A stretch of 64,000 nt of DNA from Streptomyces prunicolor NBRC 13075. GTDB taxonomy: Bacteria > Actinomycetota > Actinomycetes > Streptomycetales > Streptomycetaceae. The translations under genes and the position numbers were made by a program. The notes beneath the pieces are model-generated. The model was given only the letters and a program-made list of their open reading frames with translations. It was not told the origin of the DNA and made no database searches. The stretch is from assembly GCF_000367365.1 (NCBI RefSeq), contig NZ_BARF01000014.1:326354-390353 (forward strand). The letters are read 5' to 3'. Below, one piece after another: positions 50,120-59,251 of the stretch (positions are counted from its first letter, which is position 1; each line of letters starts with the position of its first letter).

Positions 50120-50272
50120 CTTGGCAAGGGTTCGCGCGCCGAGTTAACACGGTTATTTCATGACGAGCCGTCAGGGAAATCGCGCACGTGCGACCTGACC
50201 TGGGGTACGCGTGCCGCTCGCTCCCGGGTGCTTGCCGCGAGGACGCAGGGCCGTACAGCAGGGCATACGACT

Positions 50273-50304
50273 GTGGCGGGCCCGTTGGTCGTCGGGCCCG
50301 CCAC
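50273..50304. terminator. Strong hairpin terminator after the MFS-USP gene
   Basis: GTGGCGGGCCCG (50273-50284) pairs perfectly with CGGGCCCGCCAC (50293-50304) around an eight-base loop. It sits 26 bp beyond the stop of the minus-strand MFS gene and shields the nic operon promoter region. Confidence 0.8.
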
Positions 50305-50330
50305 GTGTCCTTGTCGGTGTGCGGTGGCGG

Positions 50331-52052
50331 TCAGGCCGCCCCGTCGCGCAGGGCCGGCAGGGTGGCCGACGTCAGTTGCCGTGGTGCGTTGTCGGGGGCG
50401 ACGAGGACGACGGTGCAGGTGGCCGCGTGGGTGAGGGCGGTGGTGAAGCTGCCTTCCGCGAACTGGGTGAGGGGGCCGTGCGGGGAGCGGCCGACGGCGA
50501 TGGCGCGGGCGCCCGTGTCGGCGGCGTGCCGGGCCAGCACGCGGCCGGCCGCGGAGTGGTCGCCGACGGTGGTGAGGATCTGGCCGGTGGCCGGGACGCC
50601 CTGCTCGGCGAGGCGGTCGAGGTGGGCCGTCACCGCGGCCCGGGCCTGGTCGGGCGTCTCCGTGTCGGCGGCCAGTTCCTCGACCACGGCGGTCAGTTGG
50701 ACGTGGACGACCTCCAGCGGGCTGTGCGTGTCGCGGGCGAGCCGGGCAGCGGCGTCGACGATGGCGGCGGCCTTGGCTTGGGCCGAGACGGCGACGATGA
50801 TCCGAGGGGTGCTCCCGCTCGCCGGCTTGCCGACGGGGGTGATAGTCGGGACGACGGACTCGCCCTCTTCGGTGTGCTGCTCGGCCTCGCGGAGCAGCCC
50901 GTGGCCGCTGGCCAGGACCGGGATGGCGAGCAGGAAGGTGGCGGCGCCCAGGTAGAAGGGGACGCTCAGGTCGGTGGCGTCGGCGAGCTTGCCGGCCGCG
51001 TACGGGGCCAGACCGCCGCCGATGAAGCGCAGGAAGCCGTACGCGGACGAGGCGACGGGGCGCTCCACCGGCGAGACGAGCATGACGGCCTGGGTGGTCA
51101 GGGTGTTGTTGATGCCGATGAACGCGCCGCTGACGATGACCGCCACGATGACCACGGTCGGCGTGGCGACGCCCGCGGCGATCACCGCCATCACGACGGA
51201 GAGGCCGGCCAGATTGACGTACAGGACGGGCGCGGTGCCGTACCGGGCCTGCAGGCGCGGGGCGAAGAAGACGCTGAACGCGGCCACGAGCAGACCCCAG
51301 CCGGTGAACACGAGACCGAGCTGATGGGCGTCGAGTTCCATGGGGTAGGGGGCGTAGCCCAGCATGGTGAAGAAGCCCCAGTTGTACAGCAGCGCCATGA
51401 TGCCCATCGTCAGCAGACCGCGGTGGCGCAGCGCCTTCAGTGGTGCCAGGGGTGAGGTGACGTGCTTCGGTTTGGGCAGGTCGGGCACGAACACGGCCGT
51501 GGCGACGAGCGCGATGGCCATCAGGACCGCGACGCCGAAGAACGGGCCGCGCCAGCTGATGCCGCCCAACTCACCGCCCAGCAGCGGCCCTACGGCGATA
51601 CCGAGGCCCAGCGCCGTCTCGTACAGGATGATCGCGCCACCGAATCCGCCGCTGGCCGAGGCCACGATGACGGCCAGGGAGGTGGCGATGAACAGGGCGT
51701 TGCCCAGCCCCCAGCCCGCGCGGAAGCCGACGATTCCGTTGATGGAACCGGAGGTGCCGGCCAGGGCGGCGAAGACCACGATGACCGCCAGGCCTATGAC
51801 GAGGGTGCGCTTGGCGCCGAAGCGGCTGGAGAACCAGCCCACGAACAGCATCGCCACCGCCGTCACGATCAGATAGCTGCTGAACAGCAGGGAGACCTGG
51901 CTCGGCGTGGCGTGCAGGTTCTTGGCCAGGGCGGGCAGGATCGGGTCGACGAGGCCGATCCCCATGAAGGAGATGACGCAGGCGAACGCGACGGCCCAGA
52001 CGGCCCTGGGCTGCCGGAACGGGCTGGCGGCATTTCCGTGTGGTGCGTTCAT
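50331..52052 (-). CDS. MFS transporter fused to a universal stress protein domain
   Basis: A 573-residue fusion. Residues 1-415 are a 12-helix MFS exporter-like transporter (FMGIGLVDPILPALAKNLHA, FVGWFSSRFGAKRTLVIGL, FGGAIILYETALGLGIAVG). Residues 430-555 form a UspA-type domain (RIIVAVSAQAKAAAIVDAAA ... ARAIAVGRSPHGPLTQFAEG, SFTTALTHAATCTVVLV), including a glycine-rich nucleotide-binding pattern GRSPHG. The cytoplasmic Usp part may sense ATP or stress and gate transport. It follows a MarR gene by 42 bp and is probably drug- or acid-responsive. Cargo unknown. Confidence 0.9.
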   Translation of the reverse strand: MNAPHGNAASPFRQPRAVWAVAFACVISFMGIGLVDPILPALAKNLHATPSQVSLLFSSYLIVTAVAMLFVGWFSSRFGAKRTLVIGLAVIVVFAALAGTSGSINGIVGFRAGWGLGNALFIATSLAVIVASASGGFGGAIILYETALGLGIAVGPLLGGELGGISWRGPFFGVAVLMAIALVATAVFVPDLPKPKHVTSPLAPLKALRHRGLLTMGIMALLYNWGFFTMLGYAPYPMELDAHQLGLVFTGWGLLVAAFSVFFAPRLQARYGTAPVLYVNLAGLSVVMAVIAAGVATPTVVIVAVIVSGAFIGINNTLTTQAVMLVSPVERPVASSAYGFLRFIGGGLAPYAAGKLADATDLSVPFYLGAATFLLAIPVLASGHGLLREAEQHTEEGESVVPTITPVGKPASGSTPRIIVAVSAQAKAAAIVDAAARLARDTHSPLEVVHVQLTAVVEELAADTETPDQARAAVTAHLDRLAEQGVPATGQILTTVGDHSAAGRVLARHAADTGARAIAVGRSPHGPLTQFAEGSFTTALTHAATCTVVLVAPDNAPRQLTSATLPALRDGAA

Positions 52053-52094
52053 GTGTGCTTGTCCTCCAGGGAGTTGAAGGGTGCGGGGGCGTCG

Positions 52095-52547
52095 TCAGGC
52101 GTCGGGCCGGCGGTCCTCGATCGCTCGGGCCAGGGCCGGGAGGGCGACCCGCACCGCGCGCTGTTCCGGCTCGCTCAACTCCGCGATGAGCAGGCCGAGG
52201 GCGTGGGCGCGTTCGGCGCGCCGCTGCCGGGAGACCTCCAGACCCGTGTCGGTCACCTCGACCAGCACGCCCCGGCCGTCGCTGCGGTCCGCGGTGCGTC
52301 GTACCAGGTCGGCGCACTCCAGCCGGGTGACCAGCTGTGTCATGTTCGGCTGGGTGGCGCCCTCGGCCCGGGCCAGATCGGTCAGCCGGCACGGGCCCTC
52401 ACGGCCCAGGCGCCCGAGCACCGCGGAGGCGGCCATGCTCAGCCCGCCGGTGACGGCGCTCTGGCGGACGTAGCGGACCATCCTCTCGACGGCGACGATC
52501 AGGTCCTCGGGTGCGACCTCGGGGACCTCTGACGTCGCTGGATCCAT
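52095..52547 (-). CDS. MarR family transcriptional regulator
   Basis: A 150-residue MarR protein. It has MAASAVLGRLGREGPCRLTD, the recognition helix AEGATQPNMTQLVTRLECAD and the wing RTADRSDGRGVLVEVTDTG. ATG 52547 is preferred to GTG 52577, because the latter would place palindromic promoter sequence inside the gene. It is co-directional with the MFS-USP gene, forming a typical repressor-pump unit, and probably represses its own promoter through the palindromes just upstream. Confidence 0.9.
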   Translation of the reverse strand: MDPATSEVPEVAPEDLIVAVERMVRYVRQSAVTGGLSMAASAVLGRLGREGPCRLTDLARAEGATQPNMTQLVTRLECADLVRRTADRSDGRGVLVEVTDTGLEVSRQRRAERAHALGLLIAELSEPEQRAVRVALPALARAIEDRRPDA

Positions 52548-52553
52548 AACCCG

Positions 52554-52575
52554 CTTATACATAAGGGCATTATGC
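52554..52575. promoter_or_regulatory. Two short palindromes in front of the MarR gene
   Basis: CTTATACATAAG (52554-52565; 5-bp arms) is followed by GCATTATGC (52567-52575; 4-bp arms). The AT-rich block lies 7-28 bp before the MarR start and likely overlaps its -10 region, fitting a MarR operator. Confidence 0.55.
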
Positions 52576-52682
52576 ACTTACGTGTAGCTTGAAACAAGAT
52601 GTGCGTGGTGATGCGTGGTGATGAGTCGTGGCGGGTGATGAAAGGAACCGGCGGCTGCCGGACAGTACGGGTTGTGGAATCC

Positions 52683-53258
52683 ATGACGGAACAGGAGGCG
52701 CGCCGGATGCAGCAGGCGCGCTTCGAACGGCTGGCGCGTGTGGTGGTGGAACCGCTGCACCGGTATCTGCTGCGAAGGACGAGCGCCGACATGGTCGACG
52801 ACGTCCTGTCGGAGACGATGTTGGTGCTGTGGCGTCGCATCGACGAGGTCCCCGGACTCGGCGCGGGTGCCCTGCCCGATCCCGATCCCGGTGACGTGTT
52901 GCCGTGGTGCTACGGAGTGGCCCGGGGATGTCTGGCGAACGCCCGCCGTGCCGATGGACGCAGACTCCGGCTGGTGGAGCGGCTGATCCGGAGCCACGAG
53001 CAGTCACCGGATCGGGCCGCCGACCACGGCGAGCTGCACGCCGCGCTGGATGCCCTCGCGGCGCAGGACCGCGAGGTGGTGCAGCTGTGGGCGTGGGAGG
53101 GGCTGGCGCCGCGGCAGATCGCGGAGGCGACCGGACTGACCGCCAACGCGGTGAGCATCCGGCTCCACCGGGCGAAGAAGAAAATCGCCGCACAGTTGGG
53201 GCGAAAGGATGCCGAACCGACCGGACACAAGAGGGATGAAGGAAGGAGCAGTCAGTGA
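52683..53258 (+). CDS. ECF-type RNA polymerase sigma factor
   Basis: A 191-residue sigma factor. Region 2 has RYLLRRTSADMVDDVLSETM and LVLWRRIDEVP; region 4 has LAAQDREVVQLWAWEGLAPR and QIAEATGLTANAVSIRLHRA. The linker is short and acidic. ATG 52683 is used. ATGs upstream in frame at 52599 and 52638 are possible, and none has a strong ribosome site. The stop overlaps the next gene's GTG (GTGA), which encodes its likely anti-sigma partner. Target promoters unknown. Confidence 0.87.
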   Translation: MTEQEARRMQQARFERLARVVVEPLHRYLLRRTSADMVDDVLSETMLVLWRRIDEVPGLGAGALPDPDPGDVLPWCYGVARGCLANARRADGRRLRLVERLIRSHEQSPDRAADHGELHAALDALAAQDREVVQLWAWEGLAPRQIAEATGLTANAVSIRLHRAKKKIAAQLGRKDAEPTGHKRDEGRSSQ

Positions 53259-53875
53259 ATGACGACGAGCTGCTGGCCCGGCTGAAGTCTGCGGACCCCG
53301 CACTGACCACCCAAGCTCCGCCGCCCGACATCGACCGTCTTGTGGAGGACACCTTGAACACCGACACTGCGCTTCAGTCCGCGACCACCGCCGCCGGCAT
53401 CGCGACCGCGGGATGGGGGCGCCGTCGCCTCTTCGGACTCGCGGCGGCCGGACTACTGGTACTTGGCGGCGGCGTCGCCGGAGGAATCATGGCCAGCAGC
53501 GGTAACGACAACGGTCATTCGGCCTCGGCCAGGGTCGTGCCTTCTGCCGGTGCGCTGCAACTCACCGCCGAGGGCGGCTCCGGCAAGTGCATGGTGCCCG
53601 GCGTCGACACCCTGAGCAAATACCCGGTCCTCTTCCTGGGGACGGCCATTTCCGTCGAGGGCTCGACGGCCACTTTCCGTGTGGACCAGTGGTTCAAGGG
53701 CGGCGACGCGAAGACGGTCGTGCTCACCAGCGACACCAGGATCCCGGAGACGTTGACGTACGCGGAGGGCGGGCACTACATCGTGGGCGCCAAGGACGGC
53801 TTCGTCCCGATGTGCGCGGCGATCGAGGCCTCGCCCAAGGACATCGCCGAGTTCCGCCAGGCGTTCGGGAAGTGA
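53255..53875 (+). CDS. Membrane-anchored protein, probable anti-sigma partner
   Basis: A 206-residue protein. A cytoplasmic N-terminus (NDDELLARLKSADPALTTQ; PPPDIDRLVEDTL) leads into one membrane helix (LFGLAAAGLLVLGGGVAGGI, near residues 58-78) and an extracytoplasmic beta-rich domain. Two cysteines (GKCMVPG; MCAAIEA) could form a disulfide. N-terminal segment, single helix and outside sensor, with translational coupling to an ECF sigma gene, is the usual anti-sigma layout, though no zinc HxxxCxxC motif is present. GTG 53255 has AAGGAG upstream. Confidence 0.82.
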   Translation: MNDDELLARLKSADPALTTQAPPPDIDRLVEDTLNTDTALQSATTAAGIATAGWGRRRLFGLAAAGLLVLGGGVAGGIMASSGNDNGHSASARVVPSAGALQLTAEGGSGKCMVPGVDTLSKYPVLFLGTAISVEGSTATFRVDQWFKGGDAKTVVLTSDTRIPETLTYAEGGHYIVGAKDGFVPMCAAIEASPKDIAEFRQAFGK

Positions 53876-53885
53876 CCCCACCGGA

Positions 53886-54734
53886 TCACGAGGGGTCGTC
53901 CAGCAGGCTCCGGGCGAACTCGTGCGCCGGGTCCGCCAGGGCGTGCCGGAGGGTGGCGAAGAGATCCGCCGCCGTCGTGCCGGACCAGGTGGCGGGGAGG
54001 AGGGTGCTGGGCAGGCCCGGGTCGAGGTAGGGCAACCGACGCCAGGCCGTGAGGACTTGGACGTAGTCGATGAACGCGGCCCGGTCGGACACCTTGCCCG
54101 GCCCGGCCCAGCGTTCGGCCATCGACGTGAACTCGGCGACGAAATCGTCGTAGAGCTTCTGGAGCGCGTCCAAGTCCCACCAGCGGCCCACCTGTTCGGC
54201 GGGGTCACCGAAAGCCACGTAGTCGCCCCGGAAGAGGTCGACGTACTGGTCCAGGCCGTGTCGCAGCAGGTGGTCGCGGGTGTCGTCGAGCGCGTGGGCC
54301 GGGGCGATCCAGATCCCGGACGAGACCGTGCCGAAGCCCAACCAGGCCAGCCGTGACCGGAGTTGGTGCCGGTGCCGGCGCTCGCTCTCCGGTACCGAGA
54401 AGACGGCGATGACCCAGCCGTCGTCGGTGACGGCGTGGCGTTCGAAGATGCGCCGGTCACCGGTCTCCAGCACGGAACGGGCGTAGGGCGACAGCGCGTA
54501 GCCTGCGCGCCCGTCCCGTCGCTCGGCCACCAGGATCTCCCGGCGCTTGAGCCGGGAGATCGACGAGCGGACCGCCTGGGCGTCCACATCGAGTTCGGCG
54601 AGCAGCCGGATCAGGGTGCTCACGCTGATCCAGCCGCCGACCTCGCGCGCGTAGAGGCCGTACACCGTCACGATCAGGGATCGTGGCGGTGCGGGCTGGC
54701 TCGGGCTGTCGTCTTCGAGATCGCTTGCCGTCAC
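53886..54734 (-). CDS. PaaX family transcriptional regulator
   Basis: A 282-residue PaaX-type repressor. The N-terminal winged helix (SLIVTVYGLYAREVGGWISV; VRSSISRLKRREILVAERR) and the C-terminal PaaX domain (WLGFGTVSSGIWIAPAHAL; DLFRGDYVAFGDPAEQV) are clear. PaaX proteins sense aryl-CoA thioesters, classically phenylacetyl-CoA. As the last gene of an operon built around a CoA ligase and an aryl-CoA hydroxylase, it likely responds to the corresponding CoA ester. GTG 54734 lies 12 bp after the thioesterase stop. Confidence 0.93.
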   Translation of the reverse strand: MTASDLEDDSPSQPAPPRSLIVTVYGLYAREVGGWISVSTLIRLLAELDVDAQAVRSSISRLKRREILVAERRDGRAGYALSPYARSVLETGDRRIFERHAVTDDGWVIAVFSVPESERRHRHQLRSRLAWLGFGTVSSGIWIAPAHALDDTRDHLLRHGLDQYVDLFRGDYVAFGDPAEQVGRWWDLDALQKLYDDFVAEFTSMAERWAGPGKVSDRAAFIDYVQVLTAWRRLPYLDPGLPSTLLPATWSGTTAADLFATLRHALADPAHEFARSLLDDPS

Positions 54735-54746
54735 GATCGTAGTATT

Positions 54747-55184
54747 TCAGTGCGCCCGTACGGCGTCGGATTCCGCCCGGCCGCCCAGCGCGGCACGCCA
54801 GGCATCCGGCCAGGGCGCGCTGCCGCCGGTCGCCTTGTCGGGGACGTGCACGGTGACGTAACTGCCCCGGGCGGCACGGCAGTTGGGCTTGCCGTCCGCA
54901 GTGTTCCGCCACACCTCGAAGCCGAAGGTCATCGAGGACCGGCCGAGGCGGATCAGCTCGACCCGCGTCTCGACCTCCTCGCCGAACCGGATCGACGCCT
55001 CGAACTCCACCTCGTACCGCACCCTCGGCGCCACCGGGAAGTACCCCGGGACGTCGTACCTGCGCATCAGCTCGGCCTCCGCAGCCTCCGCGAACCGGAC
55101 GACGGTCGTGTTGTGGTAGATCCCGGCCGCATCGGTGTCGATCCACTCCACGCGAGCACGGTGAACGCCGAAGGGGCCACTCAT
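54747..55184 (-). CDS. Hotdog-fold acyl-CoA thioesterase (4HBT family)
   Basis: A 145-residue thioesterase. It has VEWIDTDAAGIYHNTTVVRF with the catalytic aspartate (DxxGxxHN pattern of 4-hydroxybenzoyl-CoA thioesterases) and RSSMTFGFEVWRN. It likely frees the hydroxylated aryl acid (for example gentisate) from CoA after the action of the neighbouring hydroxylase. ATG 55184 overlaps the stop of the hydroxylase gene (ATGA). Substrate specificity inferred from context. Confidence 0.9.
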   Translation of the reverse strand: MSGPFGVHRARVEWIDTDAAGIYHNTTVVRFAEAAEAELMRRYDVPGYFPVAPRVRYEVEFEASIRFGEEVETRVELIRLGRSSMTFGFEVWRNTADGKPNCRAARGSYVTVHVPDKATGGSAPWPDAWRAALGGRAESDAVRAH

Positions 55185-57535
55185 GGGGTCCACCGCAGGT
55201 GCACGGCGTCCCGCGGGGTCTCGCGCAGCAGCGCGAGGCGCGGGCGGACCGCGTCGGTGCGCGAGGTGGGCGGCTTGCGGCGACCGGCCGCGAACTGCGC
55301 CGGCCAGTCGGCACCTGGACCCCGGTACTCCTGCTCGGCCGCCGCCTGCAGCGTCCACTGCGGGTTGTAGAGATGGGTGCGGCCGAGCGCGCACAGGTCC
55401 GCACGCCCGGCGAGCAGGATCGAGTTGACGTCGTCGTACGACGAGATCGCTCCTACGGCGATCACGGCCGCGCCCGCCGGAGCGGCGACCTCGTGCCGGA
55501 TGCGGTCGGCGAACGGGGTCTGGTACGAGCGGCCGTACGCCGGCTTCTCGTCCTTGGTGACCTGGCCGGAGGACACGTCGACGGCCGCCGCGCCATGCGC
55601 GACGAACGCCCGCGCGATCTCGACCGCGTCGTGCTCGGTGTTCCCGTCGGGGGTCCAGTCGGTGGCGGAGATGCGCACCGTCACCGGGCGGTCGGCGGGG
55701 AAGGCGGACCGTACGGCGTCGAAGACCTCCAGCGGGAAACGCAGCCGGTTGGTCAGGTCGCCGCCGTACTCGTCGGTGCGGTGGTTGGCGATGGGGGAGA
55801 GGAAGGAGGAGAGCAAGTAGCCGTGGGCCGCGTGGACTTCGAGGAGGTCGAAGCCTGCCTCGGCGCCTCGCCGGGCGGCTGCCACGAAATCGGCCACGAC
55901 CGCGTCCATGTCGGATCGCGTCATCTCGCGCGGTGTGTGGCAGCCCGTGCCGTAGGGCAGTGGCGACGGGCCTACGACCTCCCAGTTGCCCTCGGTGAGG
56001 GGCTCGTCAATGCCCTCCCACATGAGGCGAGTTGAGCCCTTGCGGCCCGAATGGCCCAGCTGCAGGCCGATCTTGGCGGTGCTGCGTCCGTGGACGAAGT
56101 CGGTGACCCGGGTCCACGCGTCGCGCTGGGTGTCGTTCCACAGGCCCGTGCAGCCCGGGGTGATGCGGGCCTCGGGGGAGACGCAGACCATCTCGGTCAT
56201 CACCAGGCCGGCGCCGCCGAGCGCCTTGGAACCGAGGTGGACCATGTGGAAGTCGTCCGGTACTCCGTCGACGGCGGAGTACATGTCCATCGGCGAGACG
56301 ATGATCCGGTTCTTCAACTCGAGGCCGCCGATGGAGAACGGCTGGAACATCGCCGGGACCGACTCGGTGCGGCCCTGGGCTTCGGCGAAGCCGCGCTCGA
56401 TGAGGTCGGCGAAGCCCGGGTCGCGGTCCTTGAGGTTGTCGAAGGTGATCCGGCGGGACCGCGTGAGCAGGTTGAAGCAGAACTGCGCGGGGTCCTGGTC
56501 GGCGTACCGGCCGATGTTCTCGAACCACTCGAGCGAGGCCTGGGCGGCGCGCTGGGTGGACTCCACCACCGGGCGGCGCTCGGTCTCATACGCCGTCAAC
56601 GCCTCGTCCACGGTGGGGTGTTCGTGCAGACACGCGGCGAGCGCGAGGGCGTCCTCCATCGCCAGCTTGGTGCCGGAACCGATCGAGAAGTGCGCTGTGT
56701 GGGCGGCGTCGCCGAGGAGGACCACGTTGTGGTGGTGCCAGCGCTCGTTGCGGACCGTGGTGAAGTTCAGCCACCGGGAGTTGTTGGTCAGGAGCGCGTG
56801 TCCGGCGAGTTCGTCGGCGAAGATCTCGCGGATCCGGGCCACCGACTCCTCGTCGCTGATCCCCGGCGGGAACTGCGTGCCCTCCGTCGCGTCGAGGCCC
56901 GCCTTGCGCCACACGTCCTCCGCCATCTCGACGATGAAGGTCGAGCCGGAGTCGGAGAAGGGGTAGCCGTGGATCTGCATGGTGCCGAACTCGGTTTGCT
57001 TGACGAGGAATTGGAACGCCTCGAAGACCCGGTCGGTGCCCAGCCACATGTACTTGTTGGTCCGCTGGTCGAGGGAGGGCACGAAGGCGTCGGCGTACTT
57101 GGTCCGCACGGCCGAGTTGATTCCGTCGGCCGCGACCACGAGGTCGTAGGAGCCGCGCAGTTCGTCCACTTCCGGGGCGAGGGTCCGGTAGCGCACGGTG
57201 ACGCCGAGCTCGGCGGCCCGCTCCTGGAGGATGTGCAGCAAGTCCTTGCGGGCCATCGCAGCGAAGCCCTGGCCGCCGACCGTGAAGGGGTGGCCGTCGA
57301 ACTCGATGTCGATGTCGGTCCAGCGCGCGAACCGGCTCTCCATCGCGTCGTGCACGACGGTGTCCGCGTTCTCGATGCCGCCGAGGGTCTCGTCGGAGAA
57401 GACCACGCCGAAGCCGAAGGTGTCGTCGGGCGCGTTCCGTTCCCACACGGTGATCTCATGCGCGGGGTCGAGCTGCTTCATCAGCGCGGCGAGATACAGC
57501 CCACCAGGCCCACCGCCCACGATCGCGATCCTCAT
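55181..57535 (-). CDS. Bifunctional salicylyl-CoA 5-hydroxylase/oxidoreductase (SdgC / 2-aminobenzoyl-CoA monooxygenase-reductase type)
   Basis: A 784-residue two-domain flavoprotein. Residues 1-390 are a class A FAD monooxygenase (IAIVGGGPGGLYLAALMKQL, VVAADGINSAVRTK, VVLLGDAAHTAHFSIGSGTK). Residues 395-765 are an Old Yellow Enzyme-type FMN domain (FQPFSIGGLELKNRIIVSPM, MYSAVDG, LLEVHAAHGYLLSSFLSPI, GGDLTNRLRFPLEV). The fused form is known from salicylyl-CoA 5-hydroxylase (Streptomyces sdg pathway) and 2-aminobenzoyl-CoA monooxygenase/reductase (Azoarcus). Which of the two substrates it uses here is not decided by sequence alone. Coupled to ligase and thioesterase genes by ATGA overlaps. Confidence 0.92.
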   Translation of the reverse strand: MRIAIVGGGPGGLYLAALMKQLDPAHEITVWERNAPDDTFGFGVVFSDETLGGIENADTVVHDAMESRFARWTDIDIEFDGHPFTVGGQGFAAMARKDLLHILQERAAELGVTVRYRTLAPEVDELRGSYDLVVAADGINSAVRTKYADAFVPSLDQRTNKYMWLGTDRVFEAFQFLVKQTEFGTMQIHGYPFSDSGSTFIVEMAEDVWRKAGLDATEGTQFPPGISDEESVARIREIFADELAGHALLTNNSRWLNFTTVRNERWHHHNVVLLGDAAHTAHFSIGSGTKLAMEDALALAACLHEHPTVDEALTAYETERRPVVESTQRAAQASLEWFENIGRYADQDPAQFCFNLLTRSRRITFDNLKDRDPGFADLIERGFAEAQGRTESVPAMFQPFSIGGLELKNRIIVSPMDMYSAVDGVPDDFHMVHLGSKALGGAGLVMTEMVCVSPEARITPGCTGLWNDTQRDAWTRVTDFVHGRSTAKIGLQLGHSGRKGSTRLMWEGIDEPLTEGNWEVVGPSPLPYGTGCHTPREMTRSDMDAVVADFVAAARRGAEAGFDLLEVHAAHGYLLSSFLSPIANHRTDEYGGDLTNRLRFPLEVFDAVRSAFPADRPVTVRISATDWTPDGNTEHDAVEIARAFVAHGAAAVDVSSGQVTKDEKPAYGRSYQTPFADRIRHEVAAPAGAAVIAVGAISSYDDVNSILLAGRADLCALGRTHLYNPQWTLQAAAEQEYRGPGADWPAQFAAGRRKPPTSRTDAVRPRLALLRETPRDAVHLRWTP

Positions 57536-59190
57536 GCCTGGTTCTCCTTCTCGACGATCCGACGCAGCAGGAAGTGCTGAAGCTTTCCGCTGGTGTTGCG
57601 GGGCAGCGCGTCACAAAAGCGCACCGCGCGGGGGTACTTGTACGGCGCCAGCTGGGCCTTGACGTGGTTCTGGATGTCCTTGACCTTGGCGTCGTCGCCG
57701 ACGACTCCCTCGGCCAGGACGACGAACGCGCAGACCACAGAGCCCCGTTCGGGATCGGGCTTGGCGACCACGGCCGACTCGACCACGTCCGGGTGGGTGT
57801 TGATCGCGGACTCGACCTCGGGGCCACCGATGTTGTAGCCGGAGGACACGATCATGTTGTCCGTGCGGGTGCGGTAGTAGAAGTAGCCGTCCTCGTCGCG
57901 CACGAAGGTGTCGCCGGTGACGTTCCAGCCGTTCACCACGTAGTTCGCCTGACGCTGATCGTCGAGATAACGGCAGCCGACCGGGCCGATCACGGCCAGC
58001 CGCCCCTCGACACCGGGGCCGACCTCCTCACCGTCCAGGTCGAGAACGGTGGCGCGGTAACCGGGGACCGGCCGTCCCGTCGAACCGGGCCGGATGTCGT
58101 CACCGGCGGCGGAGATGAAGATGTGGATCATCTCCGTGGCGCCGATGCCGTCGACGACCTTGATCCCGGTCTCCGCGTGGAGCTGCTCCCATACTTCCTC
58201 CGGTATGTGCTCCCCGGCGCTGACCGCGCTCCGCAGCCCATGCAACCGGTCCGCCTTGCCGGCCTTGAGGATCTGCCGGTACGCCGTCGGCGCGGTCGCC
58301 AGTACGGTGACCCCCGCCTCGGCGACCAACTCGGCGAGCGGCTCCGGCGCGACGGCCTCCGTCAACAGCGCGCAGGCACCGGCCCGCAGGGCACAGACGA
58401 CCAGGATGCCGAGGCCGAAGGTGAAGGCGAGCGGGGCGGTGCACGACACGAGATCGTCCGGCTTCAGGCGGAGCGTGTGCCGGCCGAAGGTGTTGTCGAT
58501 CGAGAGGATGTCGCGGTGGAAGTGGGTGGTGATCTTCGGTACGCCGGTGCTGCCTGAGGTCGGTCCGAAGAGGGCGACGTCGTCGGCGGCGGTGTCGCCC
58601 GCGGTGAACTCGGCCGGTTTCGCCGCCACTTGGCGCGTCAGGTCGTCGGGTGCGTCGCCGCCGTACGGCACGATCGTGAGGTCCGGCAGGACGGTGTCGC
58701 GTACGGCTTCGACGTCGGCCGTGAAGCGGTGGTCGACGAGGGCGACGGCCGGGCGGGTCTTCTCCACGACGGGGGTGAGTTCGCGGGCCCGCAGTGCCGC
58801 CATGGTGGTGACGACGATGCCGCCGGCCTTGAGGGTGCCGAGCCAACAGGCCACGGTCCAGGGGTTGTTGGGGGAGCGCAGGAGCACGCGGTTGCCGGGG
58901 ACCAGGCCGAGGTCTTCGGTGAGGACGTGGGCGATCTGGTTGGCGCGACGCAGGAGTTCGCCGTAGGTCCACACCTCGCCCTCGGGCGTGCGCAGGGCCG
59001 GGCGGTCGGGGCCGAAGCGGGCGGTGGGTACGTCGATCAGCTCGACGCCGGCGTTCAGGCGCTCGGGGTACTGGAGTTCGTCGGTGGTGAACTCCAGTAC
59101 CGGCCACTGGGCGCGCGGCGGCAGGTGGTCGCGGGCGAACGTGTCCGGATAGGCGGAGGGCGAGAGGCCCATCTGGTCCAACTGGTCCAT
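57532..59190 (-). CDS. Aryl-CoA ligase (2-aminobenzoate/benzoate/salicylate-CoA ligase type)
   Basis: A 552-residue AMP-forming ligase. It has the P-loop FGPTSGSTGVPKITTHFHRD, the A5 block GIGATEMIHIF, YRTRTDNMIVSSGYNIGGPE and the catalytic lysine in LPRNTSGKLQHFLLRR. The closest pattern is that of 2-aminobenzoate- and benzoate-CoA ligases. It should activate the aromatic acid (salicylate or anthranilate) that the next enzyme hydroxylates. ATG 59190 follows a purine-rich stretch. Its stop overlaps the hydroxylase start. Exact acid unknown. Confidence 0.9.
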   Translation of the reverse strand: MDQLDQMGLSPSAYPDTFARDHLPPRAQWPVLEFTTDELQYPERLNAGVELIDVPTARFGPDRPALRTPEGEVWTYGELLRRANQIAHVLTEDLGLVPGNRVLLRSPNNPWTVACWLGTLKAGGIVVTTMAALRARELTPVVEKTRPAVALVDHRFTADVEAVRDTVLPDLTIVPYGGDAPDDLTRQVAAKPAEFTAGDTAADDVALFGPTSGSTGVPKITTHFHRDILSIDNTFGRHTLRLKPDDLVSCTAPLAFTFGLGILVVCALRAGACALLTEAVAPEPLAELVAEAGVTVLATAPTAYRQILKAGKADRLHGLRSAVSAGEHIPEEVWEQLHAETGIKVVDGIGATEMIHIFISAAGDDIRPGSTGRPVPGYRATVLDLDGEEVGPGVEGRLAVIGPVGCRYLDDQRQANYVVNGWNVTGDTFVRDEDGYFYYRTRTDNMIVSSGYNIGGPEVESAINTHPDVVESAVVAKPDPERGSVVCAFVVLAEGVVGDDAKVKDIQNHVKAQLAPYKYPRAVRFCDALPRNTSGKLQHFLLRRIVEKENQA

Positions 59191-59251
59191 CGGGAGGGTC
59201 CTTTCCGCAGGCCGGGGGCGGGCCGTGCAGGGATCAGGAGCTGCGTGGGAA

